DNA of 64,000 bases, taken from contig RPFO01000436.1 in assembly GCA_009746045.1 (NCBI GenBank), positions 2,153,478 to 2,217,477 of the forward strand, written 5' to 3'. Under the pieces are notes generated by a model. It had not been told where the DNA came from and made no database searches. It worked only from the letters and a program-made list of their open reading frames with translations. Positions 1 to 9,684 of the stretch are shown here, one piece after another. Position numbers and translations under genes: made by a program. Each line of letters begins with the position of its first letter. Position 1 is the first letter of the stretch. Source of the DNA: Mesostigma viride (lineage: Eukaryota > Streptophyta > Mesostigmatophyceae > Mesostigmatales > Mesostigmataceae).

Positions 1-416
1 TTCGGCTTGGCCATTTTTCGCTGCGCAGGTGTCGTTGGTGGCAGCGCCTGATCCTCCTCCTCGTCCGCCGCGAGATCTGCCACGGCCAGCAGTTTTGCCA
101 CCAACGTTCCGTTTGGGTCACGTGCGTCCAACACGTCGCCAACATCAACGTGATCGGCCAGCAACTGCACGACAGACTTCAGCTGGCTCGAGCTCCACGA
201 GCTGGCGTCCGTCACCCAGTCCTCGGCACCGAAGACCTGCTCGACTGCCCCCACCGCCTCTGCGGGGCTGATGCACTTGGCGAGCAGAGTGGCGAGCTGC
301 TTCTTTTTGGCGCTGAAGGCGACTGGCGCGTGACTGGCGGCAGCAGCCCGCGGTGTGGGCGTCCCGTCCTCCCCGCGCGCTGCCTGCCCTCCTGTAGCTT
401 TGCGCCCCTTCGGCAT
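1..416 (-). CDS. Partial hypothetical protein, N-terminal part, runs off the left edge
   Basis: An open frame starts at an ATG whose first base is 416 and stays open to the window edge, giving about 138 residues with no stop. It begins MPKGRKATGG, has an Ala/Lys-rich basic stretch over the first 40 residues, then a compact, probably helical segment with the motifs CISPAEAVGAVEQVFG and LKSVVQLLADHV, then an acidic stretch (AADEEEDQ). The alternation of charged and hydrophobic residues and the length without a stop favour this frame over the overlapping shorter ones at 145-627, which look like shadows. I recognise no family. The Ala/Lys-rich start resembles the N-terminus of a DNA-associated or retroelement protein, but that is only an impression. 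The C-terminus lies outside the window. Confidence 0.55.
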   Translation of the reverse strand, partial: MPKGRKATGGQAARGEDGTPTPRAAAASHAPVAFSAKKKQLATLLAKCISPAEAVGAVEQVFGAEDWVTDASSWSSSQLKSVVQLLADHVDVGDVLDARDPNGTLVAKLLAVADLAADEEEDQALPPTTPAQRKMAKP

Positions 417-937
417 TGCTGCTCAGGGCCAAAAATGGCTCCGACAGTACAGGTTCGTCAAACCAGAGGTTCGTTTCCCCTGGCTTGCTGTCGCCGCCCT
501 CGTGAAAAGAAAAGAGGCCGACCTTAGCTAGGTGGGTTTGTTTTTGTCCTTTTTTGCGTGTCATGCGGCCTTGGCCCGGACGGCATTTTTTCGCCACGCA
601 AATGTTGCGTCTGAACAAATGACGCAATGTGGCGTTCTAATTGCCGGCAGCTTACGTAAGGCTGCCGGGGCTATTAGGTCACATATTGCGTGAGAGAAAG
701 AATCTAGATCTAGTTAATCACTACGCCATGAGCCAAGAAACCTAGACAGTGGCAGGTTTATATCTCAACGTAGCTCCTGCCACCTGGCCAAGAAAAACTG
801 GCCAAAGCTTTGGCCACGACTGATCCGGATCAGGCCGCACCGGCCTCAAAAGGTATGTCACGTGAACCCAATAACCTAGCTATAGCGGCTACCCTTCCAT
901 CTCACTATAAAGAAACTATGTTCAGAGAACCACGATT
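417..937. other. Intergenic, presumed 5' region of the left-edge gene
   Basis: I see no supported gene here. The stretch would hold the promoter and 5' leader of the minus-strand gene at 1-416. Its one clear structure is the near-palindrome at 644-668. Confidence 0.4.
644..668. repeat. 25-bp near-perfect palindrome
   Basis: CCGGCAG is followed by the self-complementary CTTACGTAAG and then GCTGCCGG, so the 25 bases read almost the same on both strands, with one unpaired base. It could form a cruciform or be the end of a small inverted-repeat element. No partner copy was noticed in the window. Confidence 0.6.
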
Positions 938-1101
938 ATGCATTTATTGATTACATCCATAGTGCCCAACTTTCCAGCTGCCAACGGCCGTTGGCGCAGA
1001 GAAAATCAAACCCTAATTTGCAGGTTCCAACGGCCGTTGGCGCAAAGAAAATCAAACCCTAATTTGCAGGTTCCAACGGCCTTTGGCGCAAGAAAATCAC
1101 A

Positions 1102-1335
1102 CAAAAGAGACCTTTCACCCTCCTTGGGCTTAAAATCCAGCTTAATGTCCGGCAGAAGCCTGAGCGCGCTCTTAACCACTCCCAGAAGCCTGTCTTCCAA
1201 GTCGCCACGCTTTTGTTTCCATTCGGTAATATCGATCCACTCGCCCCCCTTCGTCCTGTAGAACGACATCTGCAAACCACCGACAGCGTTTGATATACAT
1301 TTCTCACCGTCAACGGCCGTTGGCTTGAAAAAACT
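1102..1335 (-). pseudogene. Duplicated 5' fragment of the 1531-2148 gene
   Basis: This stretch is nearly identical to 2011-2214, the 5' part of the neighbouring gene, including the flanking palindrome. It encodes the start FYRTKGGEWI and the LEDRLLGVVKSALRLLPD segment, then runs out at another palindrome copy at 1073. It has 30 bp (10 codons, containing TEWKQKRGD) that the complete gene lacks, so either the full gene has lost them or this fragment preserves an older form. A truncated tandem duplicate is the simplest reading. Confidence 0.7.
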
Positions 1336-1530
1336 CTTAACAACAAAATGATTACGCGCACGAAAATCACACCATTTTCCAGCCTCCAACGGCCGTTGGC
1401 GCAGGAGCAATGCACGAAAAAAATTTTTATTATGCATTTATTGATTACATCCATAGTGCCACGTGGCGAATCACACCCAACTTTCCAGCTGCCAACGGCC
1501 GTTGGCGCAAAGAAAATCACACCCAACACT

Positions 1531-2148
1531 TCAGTCGCATAATCGATTCGCGTCAGTCACGCACTCGAACTTGTACTCCTGCCCCAACGCGGACATCACC
1601 TCACGAACCGCTTTCTCAAACTCGTCAACACCGTCGGGTCCCCACTCATGCACGTATTCCCTCAACCAGAACATGCAATCTCCAGCAGACACGAACAGCC
1701 GGTCGATGATCAGGTCAGTGTGATGCTTGAAGTACTTGCCGTCCTTCAAGATGACCCATTCGAACCGTCCCACCTCCCCTAAACCCTTAAACCCTTCTCC
1801 CCTATCATATGGCCGCGTCATCGGTATCCAACTTTCATTACCATCAGCATCGATCGACTGAAAACAAATTGGGCTGGGTATTGATGGATCATAGGGCCTT
1901 ATAGCACCACACCTCACAAGCACCTCCTCAAATGGCTCTACGGTCGGCTTTGGGAGTCCCCGACCCTCGATATTGAAAACAAGAGCCGCGGCCTTCGCGA
2001 CATCCGGTCTCAAAAGAGACCTTTCACCCTCCTTGGGCTTAAAATCCAGCTTAATGTCCGGCAGAAGCCTGAGCGCGCTCTTAACCACTCCCAGAAGCCT
2101 GTCTTCCAAGTTGATCCACTCGCCCCCCTCCGTCCTGTAGAACGTCAT
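1531..2148 (-). CDS. Hypothetical protein of about 205 aa, palindrome-flanked family
   Basis: The first in-frame ATG is at 2148 (MTFYRTEGG); the upstream reading through CAG and TTG has no ATG before a stop. The protein has an N-terminal helical part (LEDRLLGVVKSALRLL), a Lys-rich link (LDFKPKEGER), a middle segment with FEEVLVRCGAIRPYDP, and a C-terminal part rich in aromatic and acidic residues (HHTDLIIDRLF, FWLREYVHEWGPDG, EVMSALGQEY). No known catalytic motif is visible and I do not recognise the family. A 5' duplicate lies downstream at 1102-1335, and a C-terminal look-alike lies at the end of the MYND gene at 2454-2541. Palindrome copies bound it at 1492 and 2189. Confidence 0.65.
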   Translation of the reverse strand: MTFYRTEGGEWINLEDRLLGVVKSALRLLPDIKLDFKPKEGERSLLRPDVAKAAALVFNIEGRGLPKPTVEPFEEVLVRCGAIRPYDPSIPSPICFQSIDADGNESWIPMTRPYDRGEGFKGLGEVGRFEWVILKDGKYFKHHTDLIIDRLFVSAGDCMFWLREYVHEWGPDGVDEFEKAVREVMSALGQEYKFECVTDANRLCD

Positions 2149-2453
2149 CTGCAACCCACCGACACCGTTTGATATACATTTCTCACCGTCAACGGCCGTT
2201 GGCTTGAAAAAACAACAAGAATTTTAAGATTTATTACGCGCACAAAGCACACACTAGTTTTCAGTCTCCAACGGCCGTTGGCGCACGAAAAATGTTTTAT
2301 TATGCATTTATTAATTACATCCATGGTGCCACGTGGCAAACCACACCCTACTTCCGGGTGCGAAGAAAATCAAACGCTAATTTGAAAGTTCCAACGGCCG
2401 TTGGCGCAAGAAAATCACACCCAAAATGCCTTCAGTCGCAGAATCCATTCCCC

Positions 2454-2541
2454 TCACGCAGTCGAACAGGGGTACTGTTCCCCCAGCGCGGACATCGCCT
2501 CACAAATCGCCCTTGGGTACGATTCAGTCCCATCAAAAAAC
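2454..2541 (-). pseudogene. C-terminal fragment related to the 1531-2148 gene
   Basis: The minus strand encodes ESYPRAICEAMSALGEQY followed by a stop. This parallels the C-terminal FEKAVREVMSALGQEY of the 1531-2148 protein. It sits right after, and out of frame with, the MYND gene that ends at 2533. It is either a stranded gene fragment or the true C-terminus of the MYND protein separated by one more frame break. Confidence 0.5.
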
Positions 2542-3323
2542 CTTGAACATTTCACCTTTGAACTTGAAATGCACTTCACCCCCCATCCGAATTGCAAGTC
2601 CGGCCAAATTGACACCAGACCAGCTGTCTGTAACGTCGCCGTGCATAGTGCTGAGAGACTTTCTCGCCTCACGATACTTGTTACACCACTTCTTGTGTTC
2701 CTCCCAGTCCGCACGCTGGCATTCGGCAGCACAATACCGGACGTCTCGACAACCCCCGCACTTGCGGTGGACACCCTCCATCACAGAGCACGCCTTATTC
2801 GAGCAACACTTTGGAAGCGAGCCGAGCATCGGCCCTCCCACCCCCGGGAGAACGATCATCCGTGAAAACGTCAATTTCACGGACTCGGAATTCCCGAATG
2901 TAAAATGGAAACCTTCAAACCCCCCCCCTCTACTCTCGCCGATACGGTCAATCTCGGCTGCGCCTCACTCGCGTCTGGAAATTTCCCCCACTGGTCTTTC
3001 TCCCACTGGTCCCACCCAACCTTTCCGACATACGACACCAAAAGTCGAAACTCGACGTCTCGATTGAGTGGAACCCGATCCGCCGGCGTGGGCTTGTAGA
3101 ATCCGCCAGCCAAGGCGAAGTACATGTCCAGCAACTGGAGATTAATCTGTCGTCCTACTGAGGCGAACGAGTCATACACGACCAAAACCGCAAACTGGCG
3201 ACCCAGGCGCTTCTCGTGCTGCCGTACCCATCCGTGGATCTCGCGAGCCCGGTTAAGTACGTTTGCTGCCACGCAGGCAATCGCAGCGCGGGTCGAAGAT
3301 TCCAGCTCGCCCGTCTCCGCCAT
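2533..3323 (-). CDS. MYND zinc-finger protein, paralog 1 (one frame break)
   Basis: The first part starts at ATG 3323 (MAETGELESS) and gives about 148 residues: a helical N-terminus, then FAVLVVYDSFASVGRQ, LLDMYFALAGGFY and EFRLLVSY. That frame stops at 2877. The next frame, open from upstream of 2880, carries a MYND finger with paired ligands CSNKAC, CGGC, RYCAAEC and HKKWC, then a short tail. MYND fingers are zinc-binding protein-interaction domains, so a role in partner recruitment is a family-based guess. The paralog at 7895-8669 has the same order (same N-terminal domain, then MYND), so the two frames belong to one gene. A G9 run at about 2920-2929 is the likely place of the shift, either a real mutation or a consensus error. 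Confidence 0.7.
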
Positions 3324-3364
3324 CCCTCCCCTGCGCCAATTGGCACGTGCGTAATACGTAAGTA

Positions 3365-5700
3365 ATGTTTTTCAAGTCGAACGGCCGTTGGCTCACAACC
3401 CCCCTGTGGGAAGGGTGGATGCCTTACGAACCATTCAACCACATCTTTATGCTCAGCTAGATTTTTGGAGGCCTTTCTTGGAAGGCACATGGTAATAACC
3501 ATCACTAAGCTGCATAAAAGACACATCCTGCCTTACTGCCACCAAATGAAACGAATGAAATGCACATGGTAATGTTTTTCAATTCCAACGGCCGTTGGCT
3601 CACAACCCCCCTGTGGGAAGGGTGGATGCCTTACGAACCATCAACCCATCTTTATGCTCAGCTAGATTTTTGGAGGCCTTTCTAGGAGAAAAATGGTAAT
3701 AGCCACCACTAAGCTGCATGAAAGACACATCCTGCCTTATTGCCACCAATTAAACGAATGAAATGCACATGGTAATGTTTTTCAAGTCCAACGGCCGTTG
3801 GCTCACAACCCCCCTGTGGGAAGGGTGGATGCCTTACGAACCATTCAACCACATCTTTATGCTCAGCTAGATTTTTGGAGGCCTTTCTTGGAAGAAAAAT
3901 GGTAATAGCCACCACTAAGCTGAATGAAAGATACATCCTGGCTGATTGCCAACCCACTCAAAGGAATGAAATGCACATGATAATGTTTTTCAAGTCCAAC
4001 GGCCGTTGGCTCACAACCCCCCTCTGGGAAGGGTGGATGCCTTACGAACCATTCAACCACATCTTTATGCTCAGCTAGATTTTTGGAGGCCTTTCTTGGA
4101 AGAAAAATGGTAATAGCCACCACTAAGCTGAATGAAAGATACATCCTGGCTGATTGCCAACCCACTCAAAGGAATGAAATGCACATGATAATGTTTTTCA
4201 AGTCCAACGGCCGTTGGCTCACAACCCCCCTGGGAAGGGTGGATGCCTTACGAACCAGTCAAGCCCATCTTTATGCTCAGCTAGATTTTTGGAGGCCTTT
4301 CTTGGAAGAAAAATGGTAATAGCCACCACTAAGCTGAATGAAAGATACATCCTGGCTGATTGCCAACCCACTCAAAGGAATGAAATGCACATGATAATGT
4401 TTTTCAAGTCCAACGGCCGTTGGCTCACAACCCCCCTCTGGGAAGGGTGGATGCCTTACGAACCAGTCAACCCATCTTTATGCTCAGCTAGATTTTTGGA
4501 GGCCTTTCTTGGAAGAAAAATGGTAATAGCCACCACTAAGCTGCATGAAAGACACATCCTGCTTATTGCCACCCAATCAAACGAATGAAATGCACATGAT
4601 AATGTTTTTCAAGTCCAACGGCCGTTGGCTCACAACCCCCCTATGGGAAGGGTGGATGCCTTACGAACCAGTCAACCACATCTTTATGCTCAGCTAGATT
4701 TTTGGAGGCCTTTCTTGGAAGAATGGTAATAGCCATCACTAAGCTGAATGAAAGACATCCTGGCTGATTGCCACCCACTCAAAGGAATGAAATGCACATG
4801 ATAATGTTTTTCAAGTCCAACGGCCGTTGGCTCACAACCCCCCTCTGGGAAGGGTGGATGCCTTACGAACCAGTCAAGCCCATCTTTATGCTCAGCTAGA
4901 TTTTTGGAGGCCTTTCTTGGAAGAAAAATGGTAATAGCCACCACTAAGCTGAATGAAAGATACATCCTGGCTGATTGCCAACCCACTCAAAGGAATGAAA
5001 TGCACATGATAATGTTTTTCAAGTCCAACGGCCGTTGGCTCACAACCCCCCTCTGGGAAGGGTGGATGCCTTACGAACCAGTCAAGCCCATCTTTATGCT
5101 CAGCTAGATTTTTTGGAGGCCTTTCTTGGAAGAAAAATGGTAATAGCCACCACTAAGCTGCATGAAAGACACATCCTGCCTTATTGCCACCCAATCAAAC
5201 GAATGAAATGCACATGATAATGTTTTTTAAGTCTAACGGCCGTTGGCTCACAACCCCCCTGGGAAGGGTGGATGCCTTACGAACCAGTCAACCACATCTT
5301 TATGCTCAGCTAGTTTTTTTGGAGGCCTTTCTAGGAAGGCACATGGTAATAACCACACTAAGCTGCATGAAAGACACATCCTGCCTTATTGCCACCCAAT
5401 GAAACGAATGAAATGCACATGATAATGTTTTTCCAATTCCAACGGCCGTTTGCTCACAACCCCCCTCTGGGAAGGGTGGATGCCTTACGAACCAGTCAAG
5501 CCCCATCTTTATGCTCAGCTAGTTTTTTTGGAGGCCTTTCTAGGAGAAAAATGGTAAATAGCCACCACTAAGCTGCATGAAAGACACATCCTGGCTGCTT
5601 GCCACCCTATCAAACGAATAAAAAGCACATGATAATGTTTTTCCAATTCCAACGGCCGTTGGCTCACAACCCCCTTCGGGTAGAGGCCTTACGGACCAGT
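3365..5700. repeat. Tandem array, about 12 copies of a unit of about 206 bp, each with one palindrome
   Basis: The unit runs from a T-rich stretch through CCAACGGCCGTTGGCTCACAA, a GGGAAGGGTGGATGCC block, a TATGCTCAGCTAG block and a GGAGGCCTTTCT block to AATGCACATG. Palindromes start every 203-210 bp from 3378 to 5649. Copies differ by scattered substitutions and small indels: the 3996-5025 copies are closest to each other, the edge copies most diverged. The array lies directly upstream of the minus-strand MYND gene at 2533-3323, where promoter or 5' leader sequence is expected. Short open frames in it change between copies and are not taken as genes. Confidence 0.92.
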
Positions 5701-6585
5701 CAGAAATGGTGTCCACCAAGCTATTCCCCCCACACCCACAGTTGTCCTTGTCCACATACCTTTCCAGTACAGTTGTCCTCAGCTTCTCAGCAACGGGCGA
5801 CTCCTCTCCTTCTTGATGCCTTGACAGATATCACATAAACAAAACACGATCACGAGAGCATCAGGATTGTTAGAGGTTTCCTCCATCAACGACCGTAAGA
5901 TACACACACCTCAAAAACCAACTTTCTTGTCCTCCCAAATAACATATGTTTTTAAATGTAAAATAAATCACATTCATATTCTGTCACTTGATTTAACCAC
6001 ACAATTGTTCAGGTCCAACGCCCGTTGGCATTACGCCTCTTCCCGGTAAAATACTATTTATTGCTCCAACCCCACAAGAAACTCGTTCCGGACCTGTTCG
6101 AAGCGAAGAGCACTGCCAGGGATCGGAGTCGAGCCAGATTTGTGTGCGGAACATGATGGCTGGCCTACGTGGTGTGGAGCAATAATGTCGACATTTTCAG
6201 TGACTGTTCAGCCTAAAAAAATAACAAGCAGATGCGACGGCCCCTCCATTAAACAAATTATCCACCACTGTTGCGCTACACTAGCAATGTTTGTCAAGGT
6301 CCAACGGCCGTTGGCATCAAATAAATCACAACCATTGGTCACTCCATTTAACAAAATACCCACAACTTTTTAACCACACTAGAAATGTTTTTTGAGGTCC
6401 AACGGCCGTTGGAATCCAAAAAATGCCGAATTCATGTCAAATTTATATAAATGTGACAGTTGACAGAATTAGAGATAATTAAATCATCAAATCCAGCTTT
6501 AGCCATCAGCCTTACCCATCAGCAAAAATTGGCGAATTTCATTCAATATTAGAATTCAAAATTTATTAATGAAATTTATGTTTCA
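5701..6585. other. Intergenic between the 206-bp array and the F-box-like gene
   Basis: No supported gene. The stretch holds the decayed end of the tandem array, three palindrome sites at 6015 (one mismatch), 6301 and 6399, and AT-rich sequence that would include the 3' end of the minus-strand gene ending at 6586. Confidence 0.5.
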
Positions 6586-7533
6586 TCATTCAACCTCTTC
6601 AGAATCCTCATCCAAACACAACATCATGTCCCCTTTCCACTTGTACATACTACTCTCGGCCAAATACAGCAAGCGTGCCTTCTTCCCCCCAAAAAACTTG
6701 AGATAATCCGGTGTGAAGATTGTTCCGCTGAGGACCTGCATAGCTAACTCCACCAAAACGCTTGCCATATCCTCCTCCCTACACCTCCTCTCTAATAAGG
6801 CCTTCATGTCTGCGTTCTCATCAAATCCCATGATCAGAACTGCACATGCCATTCCTCCCCCCTCCAGAGGCAGCCCCTCCAAAAGCTTCACCCATTCTGC
6901 CTCCCTACGCGCTCTCCTCCCCGGAGGAAAAAAAATGTCCTCATCCGGGTCATAAGGAGTATCGCAGAACCAGAAAATGCTCCTTAACCCCCATAGTTCA
7001 TAATTATCGTACAAGTCATCCATTTCCTTTCCCAATTGGCGTAAGCGAGCTGTCCACCCCCTCCAATTCCTCTCCAACACACGTCTCCTCTCAGCACGCT
7101 CGGACCTGAACAACCCTCCCATCGTCCTTGCTCGTGCATGTCCCTCTGGTGCTGGCTGGCGTCCTAACACCTCCTCAACTTCTTCACAATATACCTTAAA
7201 ATACATTCCCCTTGTGACGAGTGTGTAGGGGGTGATATCAGCGCTTGCACACTTTACTTGCCCGCCATACAATTCTCGGAAAAGAGACTCAGTTATCAAT
7301 GTACGAGGACCATCCCCGAATGCGTCCACGAACCCAGAAATTAACTTAAAGCTGAATTGGGGTTCATACCTCCCCGACACCGCTTCCCTAGCCCCTCTAC
7401 AAACTGCTTCAAAGCGGGCTACGTCGGGCGCCTCCATAAAAGCTGCGACTTCGGTCCAAATTTCCCACGGCAGTGAGATATCCCCTTCCATTATCGGCCC
7501 CGACGTCAAACTTGTCCCCTCTGCACATAACAT
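6586..7533 (-). CDS. F-box-like protein, about 315 aa
   Basis: An uninterrupted frame; the first ATG is at 7533 and a second at 7491 (MEGDISLPWE) sits just before the recognisable domain and may be the real start. Within the first 60 residues LPWEIWTEVAAFME followed by VARFEAVCRGAREAV matches the pattern of an F-box-type helix bundle (Leu-Pro start, Trp/Ile helix, a conserved Cys-Arg). F-box proteins usually bind SKP1 in ubiquitin ligases through this segment, so such a role is possible. The rest has charged helices (ERAERRRVLERNWRGW, MKALLERRCREEDMAS) and an acidic C-terminus (LDEDSEEVE); I see no LRR or Kelch repeats to define a substrate. A palindrome variant lies just upstream at 7612. 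Confidence 0.7.
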   Translation of the reverse strand: MLCAEGTSLTSGPIMEGDISLPWEIWTEVAAFMEAPDVARFEAVCRGAREAVSGRYEPQFSFKLISGFVDAFGDGPRTLITESLFRELYGGQVKCASADITPYTLVTRGMYFKVYCEEVEEVLGRQPAPEGHARARTMGGLFRSERAERRRVLERNWRGWTARLRQLGKEMDDLYDNYELWGLRSIFWFCDTPYDPDEDIFFPPGRRARREAEWVKLLEGLPLEGGGMACAVLIMGFDENADMKALLERRCREEDMASVLVELAMQVLSGTIFTPDYLKFFGGKKARLLYLAESSMYKWKGDMMLCLDEDSEEVE

Positions 7534-7674
7534 ACATCGACGTCCATCCTTAAAAAAAATGAGGTTTTGTCGGAAAGAAAATATGCAAACGTTAGGCGAG
7601 GTTTCCAATCCCTAACGGCCGTTGGGTCACTAATTGTTGTTTAACCCACTACAGTCGCATGAGAGAAAACGAAA

Positions 7675-7810
7675 GTCAATTTTATTCCAATTTCAAAGTG
7701 AAAGGAGAATCCACTATTACACCATTTTACAACACAAATCAGGTCAATTTTATTCCAATTTCAAAGTAAAAAGAGAATTCACCATTACACCATTTTACAA
7801 CACAAATCAG
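7675..7810. repeat. Two-copy 68-bp direct repeat
   Basis: The segments 7675-7742 and 7743-7810 are head-to-tail copies differing by a few substitutions. They are AT-rich and lie between the F-box-like gene and the 3' end of the second MYND gene. Confidence 0.85.
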
Positions 7811-7894
7811 GACTACATACACAAATTTCAAACCCAAAATGCGTCCAGTTATCCAACCTCAAAAGCAAATTATTACTCTACATTTCCAGTTTTT

Positions 7895-8669
7895 CTATGA
7901 GGAAGAACCGTAGTAGAAGGTGAAGGAGAAGTCGACCTCAGAGAAGTCGACCTGAGTTCCATCCAGTATGGTCGTCCTGTTTACCCCCCTTATCACCCCT
8001 GCCAGCCCCTCCCTTGCTTGCCTCAGACGTTCGCATCTATCCTTATGCCTACTCCAGTCAGCACGCTGGCACTCCTCACTGCAATATCTGGCATCCCTAC
8101 ATCCTCTACACCACTTCTGAGGGCCTGTTTGGCACCCACACCCCTCCTTGGAGCAATTTCGCATACCACGCATGGGTCCCCATCCCTCACGATCGGGTCA
8201 GAGAGCAAGAAAAGTTCATGTTGAGGGGTACTTCTGCCCCTACACACGCGTCAGCCCTCACGCGCAGGGAAGACGTAACATTCGGGTAAAATGCGCGCCC
8301 GTAGGTGCACCCAACCTGAGCCCCTTCCTCTTCCCCCAACTCTATCTTTGGCCCCTTTGTAATGAACGACACCAAAAGGCGGAACTCCCTCGTTGGGTCT
8401 ATTGGCGCTCTTAGATCCATCTGTGGTACGAAAAAACCCTGTTGAATACAGAAGTTCATATCAGCTAGCTGGGCGTACATAACCCTCTCCATTTGGCTGA
8501 ACGAATCAAACGCCAATAAAACGGCCAAGTGGCGGCCTGTCTTCTCCTGCGCGACACGAACTTCCTCGAATATGACACGCGACAGAAAGCGAACTTGTTT
8601 GTAAACGTTTTGAAGGACGCTTCCGTAGACTTCATTCACGATCTCGGACTCATTCGCGATCTCGGCCAT
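7895..8669 (-). CDS. MYND zinc-finger protein, paralog 2 (one frame break)
   Basis: The first ATG is at 8669 (MAEIANESEI), matching the MAE start of paralog 1. The N-terminal domain has LAVLLAFDSFSQMERVMYAQ, a QQGFFVP segment and EFRLLVSF, aligned with the same blocks in paralog 1. This frame stops at 8187-8189. The following frame is blocked upstream by a stop at 8198-8200 and continues EGWGPMRGMRN into a MYND finger (CSKEGC, CRGC, RYCSEEC, RHKDRC). The shift must therefore lie in about ten bases around 8187-8198. Identical architecture in paralog 1 supports one gene. The C-terminus is short and aromatic (FTFYYGSSS). Function beyond probable zinc binding and protein interaction is unknown. 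Confidence 0.7.
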
Positions 8670-8849
8670 CTTTTTCAGGGAAAAAACGAACAAAAAGATT
8701 TACATCGCGGCCAAAAAAACGCGTTTTCCCATTAGTGTGTTTGCCTAATTTATTGTAATCATTCATTTTTAAAACAGTCAGGTCCTTCACAACCTCAGAA
8801 AATGATTTCATTAAATTGGCATATACATTTAAAAACATCTTAGGTCGCA

Positions 8850-9104
8850 CTACTTTTTGCGTTTCAGTTTACGTTTGTTTCCCGGTTGAATAAAGTTGAC
8901 ACCATCCCCTTCATCGTCGGAAATTAAGGCCGGCATTTCGTCCACTTCAGCTTGTACATCATCTTTTTTCATCACAACCATGGCTGGAATTGAATCCCAA
9001 AATTTCTCAATCGCTCTAACAACTTCGGCTGGCAGTTTTTTGGCCCCCCGTTCAACTGCCTCTCTCTCCTGGTTCGACACCGAAACGTCCTTGTCTTTCT
9101 CCAT
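8850..9104 (-). CDS. Small protein with basic C-terminus, about 84 aa
   Basis: The first ATG in this frame is at 9104 (MEKDKDVSVS); the frame is open a little further upstream but only from a TTG. The protein has an amphipathic helix (EREAVERGAKKLPAEVVRAI), a FWDSIPAMVVMKKD core, an acidic patch (ISDDEGDG) and a C-terminus KRKLKRKK that looks like a nuclear localisation signal. No family recognised. The ordered composition and clean end make it more likely a gene than noise, but it is short. Confidence 0.5.
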   Translation of the reverse strand: MEKDKDVSVSNQEREAVERGAKKLPAEVVRAIEKFWDSIPAMVVMKKDDVQAEVDEMPALISDDEGDGVNFIQPGNKRKLKRKK

Positions 9105-9684
9105 TGAAAAAAACTGCACGTGAAGCACAACTGGCACAACCAATGTAAGTAAACCTAGTACCTTCAGGGGCGGATTAATTCATCAGCCGGAGTACAATTT
9201 TATTTTACAACGCCAACGGCCGTTGGCATTACAGCAATGAAGTTAAGATAAAAACGTCGTAATGCAACGGCTGATAAAACTGGCGTATAATCAATAACGC
9301 AAAAAAAATTGGCAAGAACTTTTTTTTGGAGGTCCAACGGCCGTTGGCATCACGTAAATCACAACAGCAATGATGGAAACTGATTTTGCAAGTCCAACGG
9401 CCGTTGGCATCAAGAAAATCAGAAGAGGGAGCGACTGCCCAAAAAACGCATAATAATAAAACAAGTACCTTGCAGGTGGTTGACAGACGCGAATCTTGTG
9501 TGGCGACGTGGAATCTGCAAGGAATGCGCAAAAACGTTGCAATCAGAATTACAAGGATTACATATTTTCCACATTTAGTTTTTCAGGTCCAACGGCCGTT
9601 GGCATGAGATTAATAAGAATACCACTACATGCGTGTGAGAAAATTGTGCCGGGTGACAGAATTAAATCCAAGTTGCCCAGCAGG
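9105..9684. other. Intergenic with four palindromes
   Basis: No supported gene. Palindromes start at 9213, 9334, 9394 and 9589, the first three followed by CATTA or CATCA, the fourth by CATGA. The right end abuts the purine tract. Confidence 0.5.

Larger units (their letters stand above)
981..9602. repeat. Dispersed 14-bp palindrome CCAACGGCCGTTGG, segment 1 (29 sites)
   Basis: Exact or near-exact copies start at 981, 1027, 1073, 1310, 1386, 1492, 2189, 2268, 2391, 3378, 3585, 3788, 3996, 4204, 4410, 4615, 4817, 5025, 5233, 5439, 5649, 6015, 6301, 6399, 7612, 9213, 9334, 9394 and 9589. The copies at 1073, 1310, 2189, 3378, 5233, 5439, 6015 and 7612 carry one or two changes. The core is symmetric but the flanks are not: a T-rich stretch ending in CAAG or GGT lies on the left, and GAAAAT or a similar A-rich motif lies 6-10 bases to the right. 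Copies sit between and immediately outside genes rather than inside the best coding parts. Function unknown. Confidence 0.9.

Noticed and set aside
1781-1800. Second telomere-like patch (CCTAAACCCTTAAACCC)
   Set aside because: It lies within the coding frame of the 1531-2148 gene, where it encodes part of a Gly/Lys/Leu stretch, and the units are imperfect.
3709-5755. Repeated 60-124-codon frames in the 206-bp array
   Set aside because: They begin and end at different points in different units and are broken by small indels between copies, so no selection for a peptide is visible.
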